Part shown: one piece after another, positions 60,842 through 64,000 of the stretch
Layout: each line of letters begins with the position of its first letter
How positions within the stretch are numbered: the first letter of the stretch is position 1
DNA from: Variovorax sp. 54
GTDB taxonomy: Bacteria > Pseudomonadota > Gammaproteobacteria > Burkholderiales > Burkholderiaceae_C
Length of the DNA: 64,000 nucleotides
Assembly: GCF_002754375.1 (NCBI RefSeq)
Contig: NZ_PEFF01000001.1
Location: 868,001-932,000, forward strand
Direction of reading: 5' to 3'
Notes under the pieces: generated by a model
What the model was told of the DNA's origin: nothing
What the model saw: the letters and a program-made list of their open reading frames with translations, nothing else
Database searches by the model: none
Made by a program: the position numbers and the translations under genes

Positions 60842-61072
60842 CTACGCGCTCGAAGACTGGGACCGACACCAAGTGGCAATAAATTCGCGACTGCCATTGA
60901 CGGCGCGTGAGTAGAGCCACTGCGGAGTCAACTTTTCGTGCAGCATTTTCCAAATTGGTTTGTGCGCGTGCACATGCTCATTGCCGATGAAGATGTACTC
61001 GTCATACGATTCGATGCCACACGCCGATCGGCGGTAACCGGGTATTTGCAGGGCGGCGATAACGTCCAACAC
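60842..61072 (-). CDS. Possible small hypothetical protein downstream of the H-NS gene
   Basis: A GTG-started frame of 76 residues reads VIAALQIPGYRRSACGIESY, DEYIFIGNEHVHAHKPIWKM and LHEKLTPQWLYSRAVNGSRE. Its amino-acid composition looks protein-like, unlike the other frames here. It begins 28 bp after the H-NS-like stop on the same strand. No family is recognised. It may be the tail of a decayed gene. Otherwise I see nothing in 60717-61100. Confidence 0.3.
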   Translation of the reverse strand: MLDVIAALQIPGYRRSACGIESYDEYIFIGNEHVHAHKPIWKMLHEKLTPQWLYSRAVNGSREFIATWCRSQSSSA

Positions 61073-61100
61073 GAACGGACGGCAACAGCCAACCCCACAA

Positions 61101-61454
61101 CTACTTGGCGAGTAGATCGTCCGGCGCCTTGCCAGCCTCCAGCGCCGCCTTGAACCAAGCGGGACGAGGGCCCCGTCCGCTCCAAACGTTGCCCTGATCA
61201 TCCTGGAATTTCGGGGTTGCAGTTTCGGCGGCCTGCTTCTTTCCTTTTCGGGTCTTCTTCGTGCCCTGCTTCACGACTGGCGCTACGCGACCTACGCCTT
61301 TTCCGAAGCCCAGGTCAGCGGCAGTAAAGCCATACACCGCGATGGCTTCCTTGATGCGGCTGAGCACGCCATCGGCCTCCTTCTTACGCAGCTGCTCGGC
61401 TTCGCGCTGCAGCTGTTCGATCTGTTTCTGCACCTGGAGAAAGGTTTTTGCCAT
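61101..61454 (-). CDS. H-NS-family nucleoid-associated xenogeneic silencer
   Basis: The 117-residue protein has an N-terminal coiled coil (FLQVQKQIEQLQREAEQLRK), a linker rich in Lys/Thr (TKKTRKGKKQAAETATPKF) and the C-terminal DNA-binding motif FQDDQGNVWSGRGPRPAWFK, which matches the H-NS consensus YxDxxGxxWSGRGRxPxW. Such proteins bind A/T-rich DNA and silence foreign genes. As an island-borne copy it may control the neighbouring Thoeris genes or modulate host H-NS. Confidence 0.92.
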   Translation of the reverse strand: MAKTFLQVQKQIEQLQREAEQLRKKEADGVLSRIKEAIAVYGFTAADLGFGKGVGRVAPVVKQGTKKTRKGKKQAAETATPKFQDDQGNVWSGRGPRPAWFKAALEAGKAPDDLLAK

Positions 61455-62149
61455 GAATCGGCCCTCAATTGAAAGAAGGTGCGAGCTTAAACGCAGAAAG
61501 TACTGATATCTTGTCAGCGCGAATCGTCAAACCAGAGACCCGCTGGCTCCCGGCACTTCAGGGGCCTCGAGCTCTCTTGCGGAAGCGCCGCCTCGACAAG
61601 GCCGGCTGCAGCGATAAGGCAAGCACGTCATGCCCGTGCTCGGCAATGTGCTTGATGACAGAGGCCACACGATCCGCGGGCAGTGGCGAGGCGGATCGAT
61701 GCGCTGCCGGATGGCTCGATTGCAGCGACTATGGCCAGTCGGAGACGGCCGCCGGGCGCACGGCTTCGGCGACATCACGGTCACTGAGGCTTAGAGTGCG
61801 GCGCCAGCGCCCCATATTTAAGGTACTGTTGACGTCCGCGCCTGACAGTTGCGCAAGCACCAGTGGCGTCCGGCAATTGATCCCTGTTCACTACGCCGTC
61901 AGCAGGTTGTCGATTTGTAGCGGGCGACTTTCCCGCTCCCATAGCAAGTGACCGCTGGGTCTCGGCCGAGCAATGGGCAAGGATTTCACTTATCTCCGTG
62001 CTCTGTTTTTCCGGCACCAGTCTCCTTACCCGGCATATACGTTCTTGTAAACATCTGTTACTCTGAATGGAGTAGCCGTAGATCATCTCGAGAGGGACGG
62101 TCCAGGGAGTATTTATCCGAGTTTGGTGGACGACGATGAGGATATAAGA
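61455..62149. other. ~695-bp stretch without a convincing gene
   Basis: Frames here are short and low quality. A minus-strand frame around 61560-61690, reading VASVIKHIAEHGHDVLALSL and QPALSRRRFRKRARGP up to a stop, looks like the end of a former coding sequence, but a stop interrupts it upstream. It is probably decayed DNA plus the promoter of the Thoeris operon. No terminal inverted repeats or transposase motifs are visible. Confidence 0.5.
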
Positions 62150-62653
62150 ATGACGATCGCTCAGTACGATTTGAGGAACGCGGCAGCGAGAAACTTTTTT
62201 GCCAAGAACCAGCGAAGCAGGGGCTATTTGCAGAAGGCGGGCTTTCTATGCCACAGCCACAAAGACCGGGAATTGGCGCTGGGCCTGCAGCAGTGGCTTA
62301 AGGAGCAGGGGATGGACCTCTACATCGACTGGCAGGATGCGTCGATGCCCGAGTCGCCCGATGCCACGACCGCGGCTCGCATCCGCACGGTGATTCGCGG
62401 CTCAGACGTTTTCCTGTTCCTTGCGACGAGCAATTCCATGGGCTCGCGCTGGTGCCCTTGGGAACTGGGTTTCGCCGACGGCGTAATGCGCAACGAGCAG
62501 ATCGCGGTCATCGCAACGCGCGACGCCTCGGGCAACCACTATGGCAATGAGTATCTCCAGCTCTACCGGCGGATTGACCAGGCCGCAGTGGGTGGATCCT
62601 TGTATTGGTACCAAAAGGGATCGCAGTCGCCCCAAACTCTTGCAAGTTTCTAG
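62150..62653 (+). CDS. thsB: Thoeris TIR-domain sensor ThsB
   Basis: The ATG at 62150 is chosen because GAGGA (62138-62142) lies seven bases upstream; a TTG at 62123 is less likely. The 167-residue TIR domain shows GFLCHSHKDRELALGLQQWL (strand A and box 1), MDLYIDWQDASMP, VIRGSDVFLFLATSNSMGSR and WCPWELGFADG, where Glu105 is the expected NADase catalytic residue. In Thoeris, ThsB detects phage infection and makes a cyclic ADP-ribose isomer that activates ThsA. Its stop is two bases before the thsA start, so the pair is one operon. It sits in a tRNA-targeted island, typical for defence genes. Confidence 0.93.
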   Translation: MTIAQYDLRNAAARNFFAKNQRSRGYLQKAGFLCHSHKDRELALGLQQWLKEQGMDLYIDWQDASMPESPDATTAARIRTVIRGSDVFLFLATSNSMGSRWCPWELGFADGVMRNEQIAVIATRDASGNHYGNEYLQLYRRIDQAAVGGSLYWYQKGSQSPQTLASF

Positions 62654-62655
62654 AC

Positions 62656-64000
62656 ATGTCGCCGCAACACGTCATTGATAGCTTTATCAAGGAATTCGTC
62701 CAGGACCTGCACAATGACAGTGCGGCGATCTTTGCTGGCGCAGGTATGTCCAAGGGCAGCGGCTATGTGGACTGGCCGGAGTTGCTGCGAGACATCGCCA
62801 AAGAACTTGGGCTGAACGTCGACAAGGAATACGACCTCATCTCGCTAGCCCAGTTCCATGTGAATACGCGGCGGACCAGCGATGGCCTAGCCAAGAAAAT
62901 CCTGCAGGAATTCTCCGAGCAGGCAGAGTCATCCGAGGTGCACGACATTATCGCGCGCCTGCCCATCCGCAGCTTCTGGACAACCAACTACGATAGCTTG
63001 ATCGAGGACGCGCTGCGCAAAGCCTTTAGGGTGCCGGACGTCAAGTACCTAGTGGATCACCTGACCATCGCTAGGCCCAAGCGCGACGCCATCGTCTACA
63101 AGATGCATGGCGACGTTCACCTACCCCAACAGGCGGTCATCTATAAGGAGCAATACGAGAAGTACTACATCACCCACGCGCCTTTCATTACGGCGCTGAG
63201 CGGCGACCTCATCTCCAAGACCTTCCTGTTCATCGGCTTCAGCTTCACCGACCCAAACCTCGACTACGTCCTGAGCCGGCTGCACGGCGGAACCACCAAG
63301 CGCAACCATTACTGCTTCATGCGCGAGGCCCAGCGCACCGCGGATGAGGATGACGAACTCTTCCACTACAAGCACCGCAAGCAAGAGCTGCGCATTGAGG
63401 ACCTCAAGCGCTTCGGCATCCAGACACTACTGGTCGACAACTACTCGGACATCAACGAAATCCTGAAGAAGATCGAAGCCCTGTACCGGAAGCGGACTGT
63501 GTTCTTCTCGGGCAGCGCCGAGGAGTACGGTACGTGGTCCCGGCGAGACGCGATGGACTTTGTCCACAACGTGGCAGCGAACTGTGTCGAGGCGAACTGC
63601 CGCGTAGTCAACGGTTTCGGCTGGGGCATCGGTAGCGCCGTTATCAACGGTGCCTTAGAAGCCATCTACGGAAAACCGGAGAAGTATTCCGAGGCGCAGC
63701 TGATCGTCCGGCCATTCCCCCAGCAGGGCGAGAACTTGCCCGCGCTGTGGGAGCAGTACCGACAGCGAATGATCAGCCTGGCCGGCATCGCGCTGTTCTT
63801 TTTTGGAAACAAGCTCGATGGCGGAAACCTGGTCAACGCCAACGGCGTCAGGCGTGAGTTCGAGATTGCGCTGCAGCATGAACTCCTGCCCATCCCCGTC
63901 GCCGCCACCGGCTTCATGGCCGAAGAGCTCTGGAAAGACATCGCGGCAGACTTGGACAAGTACTACGGTAATTTCAAATGGGTTATTCCGATGGTCGAAA
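62656..64000 (+). CDS. thsA: Thoeris effector ThsA (SIR2-SLOG NADase), 3' end outside window
   Basis: The 448 visible residues begin MSPQHVIDSFIKEFVQDLHN. The SIR2 domain has AAIFAGAGMSKGSGYVDWPE, FWTTNYDSLIEDAL with Asn111, and YKMHGDVHLP with His151. These are the positions needed for NAD hydrolysis in Bacillus cereus ThsA (Asn112 and His152). SKTFLFIGFSFTDPNLDYVL closes the domain. From about residue 285 the SLOG/STALD sensor domain follows (VFFSGSAEEYG, GFGWGIGSAVINGALEAIYG, IVRPFPQQG, ALFFFGNKLDGG), which binds the TIR-made cADPR isomer. Activation depletes NAD and kills or stalls the infected cell. The gene looks intact up to the edge. Confidence 0.95.
   Translation, partial: MSPQHVIDSFIKEFVQDLHNDSAAIFAGAGMSKGSGYVDWPELLRDIAKELGLNVDKEYDLISLAQFHVNTRRTSDGLAKKILQEFSEQAESSEVHDIIARLPIRSFWTTNYDSLIEDALRKAFRVPDVKYLVDHLTIARPKRDAIVYKMHGDVHLPQQAVIYKEQYEKYYITHAPFITALSGDLISKTFLFIGFSFTDPNLDYVLSRLHGGTTKRNHYCFMREAQRTADEDDELFHYKHRKQELRIEDLKRFGIQTLLVDNYSDINEILKKIEALYRKRTVFFSGSAEEYGTWSRRDAMDFVHNVAANCVEANCRVVNGFGWGIGSAVINGALEAIYGKPEKYSEAQLIVRPFPQQGENLPALWEQYRQRMISLAGIALFFFGNKLDGGNLVNANGVRREFEIALQHELLPIPVAATGFMAEELWKDIAADLDKYYGNFKWVIPMVE

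Noticed and set aside
61469..61951. A 160-codon plus-strand frame before the Thoeris genes
   Set aside because: Ser/Arg-rich, no family, no ribosome-binding site, and it covers a region that looks decayed on the other strand.

Overview
The window is high-GC DNA from a betaproteobacterium of the order Burkholderiales. Variovorax or a close Comamonadaceae/Alcaligenaceae relative is the best guess. The reasons are three Bug/TctC-type periplasmic solute receptors, betaproteobacterial porins, a PXPV-repeat protein, a polB-type DNA polymerase II and an H-NS-type silencer. This placement is inference from gene content, not from a marker gene. Almost all of the window is coding, and most genes lie in tight, often overlapping operons.

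1-24 kb: mixed metabolism. A Bug receptor fragment and a cytosolic amidohydrolase (minus) are followed by a LysR regulator and a second, exported amidohydrolase paralogue (plus). The LysR gene is bracketed by about 100-bp imperfect inverted repeats that carry the two amidohydrolase leaders. Next come a porin, small hypothetical proteins, a TrfB/KorA-like protein and an EF-G-like GTPase. A five-gene minus-strand operon (class III CoA-transferase, HMG-CoA-lyase family enzyme, Bug receptor, isocitrate-lyase/PEP-mutase family lyase, second Bug receptor) is preceded by a near-consensus sigma-54 promoter and a divergent PrpR-like sigma-54 activator. A 164-bp near-palindrome sits between that activator and polB and supplies the stop codons of both. 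A GT-C glycosyltransferase, an orphan TetR C-terminal fragment and a LysR/MFS divergent pair follow.

24-58 kb: one large catabolic cluster. It holds homologues of the actinobacterial/Comamonas steroid C/D-ring (HIP) pathway: IpdA, IpdB, IpdC, EchA20 and a FadD3-like CoA ligase. With them are two acyl-CoA dehydrogenase pairs, two thiolases, eight or so SDRs, a MaoC hydratase, an old yellow enzyme, SnoaL-fold proteins, a multifunctional enzyme that has lost its NAD domain, a LivKHMGF-type ABC importer (LivM and LivG fused) and a DcaP-like porin. No steroid A/B-ring genes are visible. Up to eight copies of an 18-bp imperfect dyad, TAGTCNNNNNGGACGATG, lie upstream of the transcription units, nearly always pointing at the gene. 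A LuxR-type regulator closes the cluster and is the obvious candidate to read them.

58-64 kb: the left end of a genomic island. A tRNA-Pro(GGG) 3' fragment with its terminator marks the junction. It is followed by a tyrosine integrase, an H-NS-like silencer, a non-coding or degraded stretch, and a type I Thoeris anti-phage system: a TIR protein (ThsB) and a SIR2-SLOG effector (ThsA). ThsA runs off the window end.
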